Positions 24,948 through 34,705 are shown, numbered from the stretch's first letter. The stretch: DNA of 64,000 bases from Nocardioides iriomotensis (GCF_004168035.1 NZ_SDPU01000007.1:1-64000), one strand, 5' to 3'. The notes: generated by a model from the letters alone, not told the origin. Made by a program: numbers and translations.

Positions 24948-25834
24948 GCCCGCATCCCGCCGGTCGTCACGAAGCCGAGGCGGCGGTTGGCGGCCAGAAT
25001 CGCGTCGTTGCCCTCCATGTTCTGGGTGACGATGCGCACCCAGCCCGCCTCCGCCAACGCACACGCCTGCGCGGCCTTGAGGCAGGTTGCCAGCCCCTGC
25101 CCGCGTCGGTCCCGGTCGACGCCCGTGAACCAGGTGTTGAGCGCGCCATCACCGGCGCGAGGCGCCAGCACCGTCAGCCCGACGAGCCGGCCGTCGGACC
25201 AGGCCCCGAGCACCTGCCAGGGCTCACGGATCAGCCGACGCCAGAGCGCGAACGGCATCGGCTCGCTGCCTCCGGCCATGTCGGGCGCGTCGGCCATGAG
25301 CCGCACGTACGCGGCGTGCACGCCGCGCCACTCGTCCTCCGTCGCCCCCTCCGCGAGCGACGCGACACGCACGTCGCCACCGTCCGGCACCCGCGACAGC
25401 GGGCGGATCTCCTCGGCGCGCGCCAGCTCGAGCTGGCTCTCCAGGTGCAGACCGTGGTCCTCGAACCCGTGGTCCGCCAGCACCTGCTTGGCGCCCTCGT
25501 CGCCGTCGTCGACCTGCACCAGGACGCCGGGCACGCGCTCGGGCGTGCAGACCTCCAGGACGGCCTGCCAGAGGGCCCGCCCGACGCCGCGGCGACGGTG
25601 GTCGCGCCGCACGTACACGTGCCCCAGACCGCGGTGCCCGTCCCCCGCTCCGACTCCGAGTCCGTAGCCGGTGCCCACGAGGACCCCGTCGTCCTCGGCC
25701 ACCATGAGCCGGCGGGGGAAGTCGCCGCTACCCAGGAGCTCGCGCATGGTGCCCTCGCCGAGCCAGCCGCGCCACCCCTCGTGCACGGCGTCGAGGTCGT
25801 CGGTCTCCGAACAGTCCCGCACGACGATGGTCAT
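24929..25834 (-). CDS. Tandem GNAT acetyltransferase
   Basis: A 301-residue protein with two GNAT folds. The first acetyl-CoA loop is VRRDHRRRGVGRALWQAVLEV (residues about 76-96); the second is DRDRRGQGLATCLKAAQACAL (about 241-261). The C-terminal NMEGNDAILAANRRLGFV is a standard GNAT ending. The R/Q-x-x-G-x-G/A motif is intact in both halves. Tandem GNATs in actinobacteria include mycothiol synthase-like proteins, but this one is not clearly MshD. Substrate unknown. Confidence 0.82.
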   Translation of the reverse strand: MTIVVRDCSETDDLDAVHEGWRGWLGEGTMRELLGSGDFPRRLMVAEDDGVLVGTGYGLGVGAGDGHRGLGHVYVRRDHRRRGVGRALWQAVLEVCTPERVPGVLVQVDDGDEGAKQVLADHGFEDHGLHLESQLELARAEEIRPLSRVPDGGDVRVASLAEGATEDEWRGVHAAYVRLMADAPDMAGGSEPMPFALWRRLIREPWQVLGAWSDGRLVGLTVLAPRAGDGALNTWFTGVDRDRRGQGLATCLKAAQACALAEAGWVRIVTQNMEGNDAILAANRRLGFVTTGGMRAYVLDF

Positions 25835-25853
25835 GCGGCCATTGTGCGGCGGG

Positions 25854-26765
25854 TCAGCCCCAGTCGAAGCGCGAACCGGTGAGGTCGAGCGAGAGGTCCC
25901 AGAGCTTGCCGGCCAGCGCCTCGTCGCGGGCGTAGCGGCTCATCCGCGCCGGCCCGACCGGGCCCCGGCTCTCGCGCAGCCGCTGCGGCCCGGTGTACGA
26001 CGCCGGGCCGGCCTCGGCGACGGCGTACAGGGTCGGGTTGGCGCCGGCCGCGGCCGACTGGAAGAGCAGGCGCAGCACGGCCGGCGCGAGCGGGCGCACG
26101 CCGGGGATCGCGCCGAGGCCCTGCGGGCTCGTGACCAGGCCGGTGGCCGAGACACCGGGGTGTGCGGCGTTGGAGACCAGGTTGCTGCCGACGAGGGCCG
26201 CGCGACGCTGCAGCTCGAACGCGAAGAGCAGGTTGGCGAGCTTGGTGTTGCCGTAGGCGTGCTCCGGCCGGTAGGTCCCGCCCTGGTTGCCGTCGAGCAC
26301 GTCCGGGCGGCCGCGCCAGTGCGCGATCGACGAGACCGTCGTGACCCGGGGCTGCTCGGCCGCGAGCAGGTGCGGCAGCAGCCCGGCGGTCAGCGCGACG
26401 TGACCGAGGTGGTTGGTGCCGAACTGCAGCTCGAACCCGTCCACGGTCTGCCGGTAGCGCGGCGGCGTCATCACCCCCGCGTTGTTGACCAGAACGTCGA
26501 GCGGGCCGTGCCAGCGCTCGGCGAAGCCACGCACCGAGGCGAGGTCGGCCAGGTCGAGCTCGGCCACCTGCACGCCCGTGGCACCGTCGGCGGCCATCGC
26601 CGCCACCGCCTCCTCGGCGGCGGTCACGTTGCGGCAGGCGATCGTCACCTCGGCGCCGGCCCGGGCGAGCGCGGCGGCGGTGTGCCGGCCGATCCCGGAG
26701 TTGCCCCCGGTGACGACGACGGTGCGGCCGTCGAACGACGGCAGGTCGGCGGGAGTCCAGGTCAT
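25854..26765 (-). CDS. Short-chain dehydrogenase/reductase, retinol-dehydrogenase-like
   Basis: A 303-residue NAD(P)-binding oxidoreductase. The cofactor loop is VVVTGGNSGIGRHTA (about residues 18-31); LVNNAGVM is the structural NNAG motif; the catalytic Ser is in TTVSSIAH and the Tyr-Lys pair in HAYGNTKLAN. Its length and the late FELQRR segment match the protochlorophyllide/retinol dehydrogenase-like group. ATG 26765 (MTWTPADLPSF) was chosen over an extended start at 26843. Substrate unknown. It is divergent from the first ROK regulator. Confidence 0.88.
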   Translation of the reverse strand: MTWTPADLPSFDGRTVVVTGGNSGIGRHTAAALARAGAEVTIACRNVTAAEEAVAAMAADGATGVQVAELDLADLASVRGFAERWHGPLDVLVNNAGVMTPPRYRQTVDGFELQFGTNHLGHVALTAGLLPHLLAAEQPRVTTVSSIAHWRGRPDVLDGNQGGTYRPEHAYGNTKLANLLFAFELQRRAALVGSNLVSNAAHPGVSATGLVTSPQGLGAIPGVRPLAPAVLRLLFQSAAAGANPTLYAVAEAGPASYTGPQRLRESRGPVGPARMSRYARDEALAGKLWDLSLDLTGSRFDWG

Positions 26766-26825
26766 GACCCAGACGTACCCGCGGTACGGGAAGACGAACC
26801 GTGCGGCCGTGACATGCGTGCAAGG

Positions 26826-28040
26826 ATGCCCACCGTGCTGCACTCACTGGCGGGCCGCGCGGAGAACCCCATGCAGACGCGCATCCTCGAACGCCTCCGC
26901 GACGAGGGGCCGCTGTCCCGGGTCCAGCTCGCGGACCTCCTCGGCGTCTCGCGTACGACGATCGCGGCCGAGGTCGCGCGGCTGTCCGAGCTCGGCCTCG
27001 CCCAGGAAGTGGGACAGGCCGCCTCCCGCGGGGGCCGGCGCTCCACCCTGGTCGACCTCGCCGACGACATCCGGTTCGTGGGCGTCTCGATCGGCGCCAC
27101 CGGCATGTCGGTCGGCGTCACCGACGGCCGGGTCGCGGTGCTCAAGACCCGCACCATCCCCTGCGACATCACCCAGGGCCCCGAGCCGGTCCTCGCGCTC
27201 GCGCTGAAGGAAGCCCGAGCCCTGCTCGACGAGCTCGGCATCGAGCGGCCGATGGGCGCCGGCATCGCCGTGCCCGGCCCCGTCGACTTCCACCGCGGCG
27301 TCCCGGTTTCCCCGCCGATCATGCCCGGGTGGGACGGCTACCCGGTCCGCGACGCCCTCGCCCGCGAGCTGGGCGCGCCCGCCGTGCTGGACAACGACGT
27401 CAACGCGATGGCCCTCGGCGAGCAGCACGCCGGCGTCGCCCGCAACGCCCGTGACTTCCTGTTCGTGAAGATCGGCACCGGCATCGGCTGCGGCATCGTC
27501 GTCGACGGCGAGCTCTACCGCGGCGTCGACGGCTGCGCCGGCGACATCGGGCACATCCGCGTCGAGGAGTTCGGCCCCACCTGCGCCTGCGGCAACACCG
27601 GCTGCCTGGAGGCGTTCGCCGGCGGCTCCGCCCTGGCCCGCGACGCCACCGCCGCCGCCCGGGCCGGCCGCTCCCCCGCCCTGGCCGCCCTGCTCGAGGA
27701 GCGCGGCGAGCTCACCGCCGCCGACATCTCGCTCGCCGTCGCGCAGGGCGACGCCCAGGCGGTGCAGCTGATCCGCGACGCCGGCCGGCGCACCGGCCAG
27801 GTGCTCGCGAGCCTGGTGTCGTTCTTCAACCCCGGCCTCATCGTCATCGGCGGCCGCGTCACCGGCCTCGGCCACGCACTGCTCGCCGAGATCCGCGGTG
27901 TCACCTACCGCCGCTCGCTCCCGCTCGCCACCGGCAACCTGCCGATCGTGCTCAGCGAGCTGGGCGACGAGAGCGGCGTGATCGGCGCCGCCCGGCTGAT
28001 CAGCAGCTCGGTCTACGCGCCGCTGCGGGACCGGTCGTGA
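26826..28040 (+). CDS. ROK family transcriptional regulator, XylR-like
   Basis: A 404-residue repressor with an N-terminal winged helix ([38 protein letters not shown]) and a C-terminal ROK sugar-binding domain: [61 protein letters not shown] and the zinc motif [15 protein letters not shown]. It overlaps xylB by four bases (GTGA), so it is most likely the xylose-responsive regulator of xylB and perhaps of the whole island. The start could be ATG 26814 or ATG 26826, both with poor ribosome binding sites; a GTACC/GGTAC inverted repeat at 26775-26787 lies just upstream. Confidence 0.88.
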   Translation: MPTVLHSLAGRAENPMQTRILERLRDEGPLSRVQLADLLGVSRTTIAAEVARLSELGLAQEVGQAASRGGRRSTLVDLADDIRFVGVSIGATGMSVGVTDGRVAVLKTRTIPCDITQGPEPVLALALKEARALLDELGIERPMGAGIAVPGPVDFHRGVPVSPPIMPGWDGYPVRDALARELGAPAVLDNDVNAMALGEQHAGVARNARDFLFVKIGTGIGCGIVVDGELYRGVDGCAGDIGHIRVEEFGPTCACGNTGCLEAFAGGSALARDATAAARAGRSPALAALLEERGELTAADISLAVAQGDAQAVQLIRDAGRRTGQVLASLVSFFNPGLIVIGGRVTGLGHALLAEIRGVTYRRSLPLATGNLPIVLSELGDESGVIGAARLISSSVYAPLRDRS

Positions 28041-29440
28041 GCCGCCCGCTCGTCGCCGGCGTCGACTCCTCGACGCAGTCCTGCAAGGTCGTCGTCCGCG
28101 ACGCCGAGACCGGCGCGCTCGTCCGGTCCGGCCGGGCCGGCCACCCCGACGGCACCGAGGTCGACCCGGCCGCGTGGTGGGCCGCCCTGCAGAAGGCGGT
28201 CGCCGACGCGGGCGGCCTCGACGACGTCGCCGCGGTCGCCGTCGGCGGCCAGCAGCACGGCATGGTCTGCCTCGACGAGCGCGGTGACGTGGTGCGGGAC
28301 GCCCTGCTCTGGAACGACACCCGGTCCGCCACCGCCGCCGACGACCTGGTCTCCGAGCTGGGCGGCGGACAGGCCTGGGCGGACGCCGTCGGGTCGGTCC
28401 CGGTCGCCTCCTTCACCGTGACCAAGCTGCGCTGGCTCGCCGAGCACGAGCCCGACCACGCCCGCGCGACCGCGGCCGTCTGCCTGCCGCACGACTGGCT
28501 GACCTGGAAGCTGTCCGGCAGCCGCGAGCTCGCCGACCTCGTCACCGACCGCAGCGACGCCAGCGGCACCGGCTACTGGTCGGCCGAGACAGGCGACTAC
28601 CGCACCGACCTGCTGGAACGCGCGCTCGGCCACGTGCCCGCACTGCCCCGCGTGGTCGGCCCCGGCGAGGCCGCCGGCCGCACCCCCACCGGCGCGCTGC
28701 TCGGACCCGGCGCCGGCGACAACGCCGCGGCCGCCCTCGGCCTGGGCGCCGGACCGGGCGACGTCGTCGTCTCCGTGGGTACGTCGGGCGTGGTCACCGC
28801 GATCGCTGACCGCGGGTCGCGCGACGGGACCGGCGCCGTGGCCGGGTTCGCCGACGGCACGGGGCGCTTCCTGCCGCTGGTGTGCACGCTCAACGCCGCC
28901 CGCGTCCTGGACGCGATGGCGCGGGTGCTCGGCGTCGACCACGCGCGGCTGTCCGACCTTGCGCTCGAGGCGGAGCCGGGCGCCGGCGGGCTCGTGCTGG
29001 TCCCCTACCTCGAGGGCGAGCGCACGCCGAACCTGCCCGACGCCTCCGGGAGCCTGCACGGCCTCACGCTCGGCAGCGCCCGGCCGGCCGACTTCGCACG
29101 GGCGGCCGTCGAAGGCCTGCTCTGCGGCCTCGCCGACGGCCTCGACGCACTGGTCGCCCAGGGCGTCACCCCGCACCGGGCCCTGCTGGTCGGCGGGGGC
29201 GCCGCCTCCGAGGCGGTCCGGCAGGTCGCCCCGACCGTGCTCGGGGTCCCGGTCGACGCGCCACCTCCCGGCGAGTACGTCGCCGACGGGGCCGCGCGCC
29301 AGGCCGCGTGGGTGCTGGCCGGGACCGACGCGCCGCCCGCGTGGGCGCTCGCCGACGTGGCGTCGTACCGGAGCAAGGCGGTGCCGGCGGTCCGCGAGCG
29401 CTACGCCGCCGCGCGCGCCGCCGCCTACCCGGCCGGCTGA
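28037..29440 (+). CDS. xylB: Xylulokinase
   Basis: A FGGY-family kinase (467 residues) phosphorylating D-xylulose to xylulose 5-phosphate for the pentose phosphate pathway. Motifs: [13 protein letters not shown] (ATP loop), [13 protein letters not shown] (xylulokinase-type QQHG), [54 protein letters not shown] and the FGGY-like [16 protein letters not shown], then [15 protein letters not shown]. The start is GTG 28037, overlapping the regulator's stop. Xylose isomerase lies about 6.5 kb downstream in the same direction. Confidence 0.94.
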   Translation: MSRPLVAGVDSSTQSCKVVVRDAETGALVRSGRAGHPDGTEVDPAAWWAALQKAVADAGGLDDVAAVAVGGQQHGMVCLDERGDVVRDALLWNDTRSATAADDLVSELGGGQAWADAVGSVPVASFTVTKLRWLAEHEPDHARATAAVCLPHDWLTWKLSGSRELADLVTDRSDASGTGYWSAETGDYRTDLLERALGHVPALPRVVGPGEAAGRTPTGALLGPGAGDNAAAALGLGAGPGDVVVSVGTSGVVTAIADRGSRDGTGAVAGFADGTGRFLPLVCTLNAARVLDAMARVLGVDHARLSDLALEAEPGAGGLVLVPYLEGERTPNLPDASGSLHGLTLGSARPADFARAAVEGLLCGLADGLDALVAQGVTPHRALLVGGGAASEAVRQVAPTVLGVPVDAPPPGEYVADGAARQAAWVLAGTDAPPAWALADVASYRSKAVPAVRERYAAARAAAYPAG

Positions 29441-29503
29441 GGCTCGGGAGCCGTCGCTCGGAGGTCCGTTATGAGCCTCTTTGTCCGTCGAACTTTCGAA
29501 ATT

Positions 29504-29517
29504 GACTTGGCAAAGTC
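29504..29517. promoter_or_regulatory. Near-perfect palindrome upstream of the second ROK operon
   Basis: GACTTGGCAAAGTC matches its own reverse complement at 12 of 14 positions. It lies in the 200-base gap between xylB and the second ROK gene, which is clearly more AT-rich than its surroundings. It is a good candidate binding site for one of the two ROK regulators. Confidence 0.5.
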
Positions 29518-29551
29518 TGCAGCCTGAATGCAGAAAATCGCGGGGAAGGGC

Positions 29552-29600
29552 TTGCACGATGGCGACTGGCCCGCTTAGTTTGTGCCTCATCTGAACAAAC
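29552..29600 (+). promoter_or_regulatory. Promoter with overlapping inverted repeat for the ROK-ABC-xylA operon
   Basis: TTGCAC (29552-29557) and TTAGTT (29575-29580) have the ideal 17-base spacing of a housekeeping promoter. An inverted repeat, GTTTG (29578-29582) and CAAAC (29596-29600), overlaps the -10 element and the expected transcription start, as expected for a repressor site. The regulator gene begins 45 bases further on. Confidence 0.55.
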
Positions 29601-29644
29601 GAGTGGTCACCGTCACATGACCGCCGTCACGCGAGGAGGTGCCC

Positions 29645-30919
29645 GTGCAGGACCACGAGACCCTGCTCGTCGGCACCACCGCCGCCGACCAGATGACGCT
29701 GCGCCGCTCGAACCTGGCGCTCGTGCTGCGATCCCTTCGCGACGCCGGCCCGCGCTCGCGCGCCCGGCTCGCTGCCGACCTGGGACTCAACAAGGCCACC
29801 GTCTCCAGCCTCGTGGCCGAGCTCACCGACCGCGGCCTGGTCCGCGAGGGTCAGGTCGAGCGCGGCGGCATCGGCCGCCCGGGGCTCACCGTCGAGCTCG
29901 CCGGCCAGAGCGTCTGCGGCATCGGGGCTGAGGTCAACGTCCACCACGTCGCGACCCTTGCGCTGGACCTCGGCGGGGCGGTCGTCTCCGAGCACCGGCG
30001 GTCGCTCGACACGGCGAGCCTCGACGCGGGCGTGGTGCTCGACCACCTCGCGGACCTGGTCACCCGCACCGCCGACGACGTCGCGGCCCACGGCGCGCGG
30101 CCGATCGCGCTGACCGTCGGCATCGCGGGACTCGTCGACGCCGAGCGTGCCGTGCTCACCACCGGGCCCAACCTGGGCTGGCGTGACGTGCCGGTCGCCC
30201 GGATGCTGCGCGACCGCCTCGGCAGCACGGACAGCGGTGGCTACCCGATCGTGATCGACAACGAGGCCAACCTCGCCGCGATCGCCGAGGCGACGCCCGG
30301 CGACGCCTCGCGCCGCGACATGCTCGTGATCTTCGGCGAGGTCGGCGTCGGCGGCGGGATCATCGCCGACGGACACCTGCTCCGCGGCCACCAGGGGTAC
30401 GCCGGCGAGTTCGGCCACATGATCGTGGATCCCACCGGCCACCGTTGCGGCTGCGGCCGCACCGGCTGCTGGGAGACCGTCGTCGGGCTGCGAGCGCTCC
30501 TCGACGCCGCCGCCGACCCCGACGACCCGGTGCGTGACCCGAGGCTCGGCCTCGAGGACCGCCTGGCCGAGATCAACCGGCGCGCGTCGCTCGGTGACAC
30601 CCGCACGCTCGCCGCCCTGGAGCGCGTGGGCGACTGGGTCGGCGTCGGTGCCGGCGTCCTCACCAACGCGCTCAACCCCGGCGTGATCGTGCTGTCCGGC
30701 TACTTCGCCGAGGTCGGCTCGTGGATGCGCGCCGCGATCGAGCGCCGCCTGCACGACGCGGTCCTCGCGCCGCACGCGGGCGGCACCCGCGTCGAGCTCT
30801 CGACCCAGGGCTTCACCGCCGCCGTCCGTGGCGCCGCGACCGTGGCGCTCGAGTCCGTGTTCCACGACCCGACCCGCGTCGAGCGCCGGGTCGGGTCCTC
30901 GATCGGAGGCACCCCGTGA
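29645..30919 (+). CDS. ROK family transcriptional regulator, NagC-like
   Basis: A 424-residue repressor-type ROK protein: winged helix RSNLALVLRSLRDAGPRSRARLAADLGLNKATVSSLVAELTDRGLV, then GIGAEVNVHHVATLALDLGG, LTVGIAGLVD, VIDNEANLAAIAE, GEVGVGGGIIADGHLLRG, and the zinc motif CGCGRTGCWETVVG. GTG 29645 was chosen because GAGGAGG ends five bases upstream; GTG 29639 would overlap that site. It overlaps the ABC ATPase gene by four bases and heads the transport operon, so autoregulation and sugar-dependent control of the importer are likely. Confidence 0.92.
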   Translation: MQDHETLLVGTTAADQMTLRRSNLALVLRSLRDAGPRSRARLAADLGLNKATVSSLVAELTDRGLVREGQVERGGIGRPGLTVELAGQSVCGIGAEVNVHHVATLALDLGGAVVSEHRRSLDTASLDAGVVLDHLADLVTRTADDVAAHGARPIALTVGIAGLVDAERAVLTTGPNLGWRDVPVARMLRDRLGSTDSGGYPIVIDNEANLAAIAEATPGDASRRDMLVIFGEVGVGGGIIADGHLLRGHQGYAGEFGHMIVDPTGHRCGCGRTGCWETVVGLRALLDAAADPDDPVRDPRLGLEDRLAEINRRASLGDTRTLAALERVGDWVGVGAGVLTNALNPGVIVLSGYFAEVGSWMRAAIERRLHDAVLAPHAGGTRVELSTQGFTAAVRGAATVALESVFHDPTRVERRVGSSIGGTP

Positions 30920-32445
30920 CCACCCAGAACACCGTGCACGACGGAGCCCTGCTCCAGATGTCGGGCATCGTCAAGGAGTTCCCGGGCGTGCGCGCCCTGG
31001 GCGGCGTCGACCTCGATGTCCGCGCCGGCGAGGTGCACTGCCTGCTCGGCCAGAACGGCGCCGGCAAGTCGACGCTGATCAAGGTGCTGTCCGCGTCCTA
31101 CCAGCCCGACGACGGCACCATCGAGTGGGAGGGCGAGTACGTCTCGCTCACGACGCCGGTCGCCGCGATGAAGCTCGGCATCTCGACGATCTACCAGGAG
31201 CTCGACCTGGTCCCCGACCTGACGGTGGCCGAGAACATCTACCTCGGCCACGAGCTCAGCAAGGGCGGGTTCACCCAGCGGGCCGCCGCGGCGAGCAACA
31301 CCCGAGCCATCATGGAGCGCCTGGGTCACCCGGAGATCGCGCCGTCGCGCACGGTCGGGTCGCTGTCCCCGGCCGGCCAGCAGATCGTGTCCATGGCCCG
31401 CGCCCTCTCCCACGACACCAAGCTGCTCATCCTCGACGAGCCGTCGGCGGTCCTCGACCAGGGCGAGGTGCACAACCTCTTCCGGGTCATCCGCGGCCTG
31501 ACCGACGAGGGCGTCGCGATCATCTACATCTCGCACCGGCTCGAGGAGATCCGCGAGATCGGCGACCGGATCACCGTCCTCAAGGACGGCAGGACGGTGG
31601 CCACCGGGCTCGACGCCAAGGTGACGCCGACCAAGGAGCTGATCCAGCTCATGACCGGCCGCTCCATCGAGTACGTCTTCCCGCCCCGCCCCGACACCCC
31701 GCGCGACCGCGGCGAGGCCGTGCTGGAGGTGCGCGACCTCGCCCTGGCCGGCGTCTTCAGCGGCGTGGACCTCACCGTGCACGCGGGCGAGATCGTCGGC
31801 CTGGCCGGACTCGTCGGGGCCGGCCGCTCCGAGATCATCGAGACGGTGTACGGCGCCCGGAAGGCGACCGGCGGCACGGTCACCGTCGACGGCACGAAGA
31901 TCAGCCGCGGCTCGGTCGTCGCGGCCGTCAAGGCGGGTGTCGGCCTCGCCCCCGAGGAGCGCAAGAGCCAGGGCCTGCTGCTCGACCAGGCCGTCTACCG
32001 CAACATCACGATCTCGTCCCTCAGCCGCTTCTCGCGCTCCGGCTTCCTCGACAGTGCGGACGAGCGACGCAGGTCCGACGAGCTCGTCACGTCGCTCGAC
32101 GTACGCCCCAAGGGCGTGTCCCGCGCCGTCCGCACCCTGTCCGGTGGCAACCAGCAGAAGGTCGTGCTCGCCCGTTGGCTGCTGCGCGACTGCCGGGTGC
32201 TGCTGCTCGATGAGCCGACCCGCGGCGTCGACGTCGGCGCGCGCTCCGAGATCTACAACCTGATCCGCAGGCTGGCCGACAGCGGCGTCGCCGTCGTCGT
32301 GGTGTCCAGCGAGGTCGAGGAGGTGCTCGGTCTCGCCGACCGGGTGCTCGTCGTCCGCGAAGGCGCCGTCGTGCACGACGCACCGGCGACCGAGCTCGAT
32401 GAGTCCAAGGTCCTGGACCTGGTCATGGAAGGAAGAGTGGCATGA
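30916..32445 (+). CDS. Sugar ABC transporter ATP-binding protein (RbsA/XylG type)
   Basis: A 509-residue double-ATPase subunit of a monosaccharide importer (CUT2 class). The first half has Walker A GQNGAGKST, signature LSPAGQQ and Walker B LLILDEPSAVLD. In the second half the Walker A is degenerate (GLVGAGRSE), while the signature LSGGNQQKV and Walker B LLLDEPTRGVD are present. This asymmetry is normal for the class. GTG 30916 overlaps the ROK stop, with GGAGG upstream. It works with the permease and lipoprotein encoded next. Confidence 0.95.
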   Translation: MTTQNTVHDGALLQMSGIVKEFPGVRALGGVDLDVRAGEVHCLLGQNGAGKSTLIKVLSASYQPDDGTIEWEGEYVSLTTPVAAMKLGISTIYQELDLVPDLTVAENIYLGHELSKGGFTQRAAAASNTRAIMERLGHPEIAPSRTVGSLSPAGQQIVSMARALSHDTKLLILDEPSAVLDQGEVHNLFRVIRGLTDEGVAIIYISHRLEEIREIGDRITVLKDGRTVATGLDAKVTPTKELIQLMTGRSIEYVFPPRPDTPRDRGEAVLEVRDLALAGVFSGVDLTVHAGEIVGLAGLVGAGRSEIIETVYGARKATGGTVTVDGTKISRGSVVAAVKAGVGLAPEERKSQGLLLDQAVYRNITISSLSRFSRSGFLDSADERRRSDELVTSLDVRPKGVSRAVRTLSGGNQQKVVLARWLLRDCRVLLLDEPTRGVDVGARSEIYNLIRRLADSGVAVVVVSSEVEEVLGLADRVLVVREGAVVHDAPATELDESKVLDLVMEGRVA

Positions 32446-33515
32446 CAGACACCGCCGGTGTCTCCCCGTCCGCCTCGCAGCCGGAGCCGACGAGCGACAG
32501 CAAGAGCGTCGAGGAGGCCGCCGCCCGCGCGGGTCAGCAGCAGGGCGGCCTCGCCCTCTTGCGAACCAGCGCCGGTCGCAACCTCGGCCTGGTGCTGGCG
32601 CTGGTGCTCGTCTGCATCGCCGGCTTCGTGACGAGCGGGAGCCAGTTCGCCAACCTCGACAACGCCCTGACGATCCTGCGCCTCGCGTCGGTGATCGGGG
32701 TGGTCAGCATCGGCATGACCTTCGTGATCATCGGCGGCGGCATCGACCTCTCGGTGGGCGCGATCGTCGCCCTCGCCTCGGTCTGGTGCACGACACTGGC
32801 GACGCAGCGGATGGCCGAGGACACCCACTGGACGATGATGGTGTTCAGCGCGCTCGCCGTCGGCCTCGGCTGCGGCCTGGTCAACGGCCTCCTGATCTCC
32901 TACGGCGGAGTGGTGCCGTTCATCGCCACGCTCGCCATGCTGGCCGCGGCCCGCGGCTACGCCGAGATCCTGGCCCAGCGCCGGACCCAGCTCGTCAGCG
33001 TCTCGGAGTTCCTGGACTTCTTCCGGATCGACGTCCTGGGCGTGCCGATGCTGGTGCTGATCTTCGTCGTGGTCTCCGCGATCGGCTGGGTCGTGCTCAA
33101 CCGGACGACGTTCGGCCGCCGCACCCTGGCGGTCGGCGGCAACCCCGAGGCCGCCCGTCTCGCCGGCATCAACATCAAGCGCCACACCGTGATGCTCTAC
33201 GCCCTGCTCGGGCTGTGCTGCGGCATCGCGGCGCTGATGATCACGGCGCGCACCACGACCGGAGCGTCCACGCACGGCCTGCTCTACGAGCTCGACGCCA
33301 TCGCGGCGGTCGTCATCGGCGGCACGCTGCTGTCCGGCGGGCGCGGCACCATCGTCGGCACCGTGCTCGGCGTGCTGATCTTCGGAGTCCTGAACAACGT
33401 CTTCGTCCAGAACGACCTCTCGAGCTCGGCCCAGGCCGTCGCCAAGGGCGTCATCATCGTGGCCGCTGTCCTGCTGCAGCAGCGGTTCGCCCGGCAGTCC
33501 AGCAGCTCACCGTGA
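32442..33515 (+). CDS. Sugar ABC transporter permease (RbsC/XylH type)
   Basis: A 357-residue membrane subunit of the CUT2 importer with about nine to ten helices from residue 50 onward. Family signatures are MTFVIIGGGIDLSVGAIVALASV, VNGLLISYGGVVPFIATLAMLAAARG, FGRRTLAVGGNPEAARLAGINI and the C-terminal ELDAIAAVVIGGTLLSGGRGTIVGTVLGVLIFGVLNN. The first 45 residues are polar and cytoplasmic. It overlaps the ATPase stop by four bases. Confidence 0.95.
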   Translation: MTDTAGVSPSASQPEPTSDSKSVEEAAARAGQQQGGLALLRTSAGRNLGLVLALVLVCIAGFVTSGSQFANLDNALTILRLASVIGVVSIGMTFVIIGGGIDLSVGAIVALASVWCTTLATQRMAEDTHWTMMVFSALAVGLGCGLVNGLLISYGGVVPFIATLAMLAAARGYAEILAQRRTQLVSVSEFLDFFRIDVLGVPMLVLIFVVVSAIGWVVLNRTTFGRRTLAVGGNPEAARLAGINIKRHTVMLYALLGLCCGIAALMITARTTTGASTHGLLYELDAIAAVVIGGTLLSGGRGTIVGTVLGVLIFGVLNNVFVQNDLSSSAQAVAKGVIIVAAVLLQQRFARQSSSSP

Positions 33516-33571
33516 TCCGGCACGCACCCCGGCACATCTCGGACCCCATCCACACCACGAGGAGAACAACC

Positions 33572-34630
33572 ATGTCCGTTTCCACCCTGCCGCGCCGGCG
33601 CAGGCTGCTGACCGGCGTCGCCACCCTCGCTGTCTCGGCGGTCGTGCTGACCGGCTGCACGAGCAACGAGCCCGAGCCCACCGGCGACACCGGTGGTGGC
33701 ACGGAGAACGCAGCGAGCTCGAACGACGACACCGGCGAGACCGTGACGATCGGGTTCTCCGGTCCGGCCGCCGACCACGGCTGGCTCGCCGCGATCAACA
33801 GCAGCGCGCAGGCGGAGGCCGAGAAGTACGAGGACATCGACTTCCAGACCGCCGAGGGCACCAACGACCCGAGCGCGCAGATCGCCCAGGTCGAGACCTT
33901 CATCAACAACAAGGTGGACGCGATCGTCCTGCTGCCGACCGACGGTGCCGCTCTGACCGACGTCGCCATCAAGGCGATGGACGCCGGCATCCCGGTGATC
34001 AACGTCGACCGCGAGTTCTCCTCGCCGTTCGCCGCGCGCACCACGATCCTCGGCGACAACTACGGCATGGGTGTCTCGGCCGGCACCTACGCCTGCCAGC
34101 TGATCGAGGACAACGACATCGCCGACCCGGTCATCGCCGAGATCGCCGGCATCGACTCGCTGCCGCTGACGCAGGACCGCTCGCAGGGCTTCAAGGACGC
34201 CCTCGAGGCCTGCGACCAGGAGGTCGACAACCGCGTCGCGGCCGAGTTCACCGTCGAGTCCGGCAACGAGGCCGCGGCCAACCTGCTCCAGGCCGAGGAC
34301 AAGATCGACATCATCTGGAACCACGACGACGACCAGGGTGTCGGCGTCAAGGCGGCGTTCGACGACGCCGGTCGCGACGAGTTCTTCTTCATCGGCGGCG
34401 CGGGCTCCAAGAACGCCATGCAGTGGATCAAGGACGGCGAGATGGAGGCCACGGTCCTCTACCCGCCGACCCAGGCCGCTGACGGCATCCGCCTCGCCCG
34501 GCTCATCGCGCAGGACAAGGGCATGTCCGACCTGGTCCAGGTCGAGGTCCCGAAGCGGATCGTGCTGAACGCCCCGGTCGTGAACGCCGACAACGTCGAC
34601 CAGTACTTCGACCTCGGCTTCGAGTCCTGA
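33572..34630 (+). CDS. Sugar-binding lipoprotein (RbsB/XylF type)
   Basis: A 352-residue extracytoplasmic solute-binding protein anchored by a lipid: basic start LPRRRRLLTGVATLAVSAVV, then lipobox LTGC. The binding domain is Peripla_BP_4-like: TIGFSGPAADHGWLAAINSSAQ, VDAIVLLPTDGAALTDVAIKAMDAGIPVINVDREF, and IIWNHDDDQGVGVKAAFDDAG. It captures a monosaccharide for the importer; xylose, ribose or a sugar released outside the cell are possible. ATG 33572 has GAGGAG upstream. A strong hairpin follows its stop. Confidence 0.95.
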   Translation: MSVSTLPRRRRLLTGVATLAVSAVVLTGCTSNEPEPTGDTGGGTENAASSNDDTGETVTIGFSGPAADHGWLAAINSSAQAEAEKYEDIDFQTAEGTNDPSAQIAQVETFINNKVDAIVLLPTDGAALTDVAIKAMDAGIPVINVDREFSSPFAARTTILGDNYGMGVSAGTYACQLIEDNDIADPVIAEIAGIDSLPLTQDRSQGFKDALEACDQEVDNRVAAEFTVESGNEAAANLLQAEDKIDIIWNHDDDQGVGVKAAFDDAGRDEFFFIGGAGSKNAMQWIKDGEMEATVLYPPTQAADGIRLARLIAQDKGMSDLVQVEVPKRIVLNAPVVNADNVDQYFDLGFES

Positions 34631-34658
34631 CCGACTGACTCTGACCGGTCGCACGTCT

Positions 34659-34705
34659 CGTGCCCGCCCCGGTGACCCGATCCTCCTCGGACCGGGGCGG
34701 GCACG
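34659..34705 (+). other. Large hairpin after the sugar-binding-protein gene
   Basis: A perfect 15-bp GC-rich stem (CGTGCCCGCCCCGGT against ACCGGGGCGGGCACG) with a 17-base loop lies 29 bases after the lipoprotein stop and before the Gfo/Idh gene. There is no T-run. Such structures in ABC operons typically stabilise the binding-protein mRNA or partly stop transcription. Confidence 0.7.

Noticed and set aside
26775-26787. GTACC-CGC-GGTAC dyad upstream of the first ROK gene
   Set aside because: Might be an operator, but short, GC-rich and without a recognisable promoter; mentioned only with the gene.
29492-29516. ACTTT/AAAGT repeat with a 15-base spacer in the ROK gap
   Set aside because: Only five bases per arm; the shorter palindrome inside its right half (29504-29517) explains the symmetry better.
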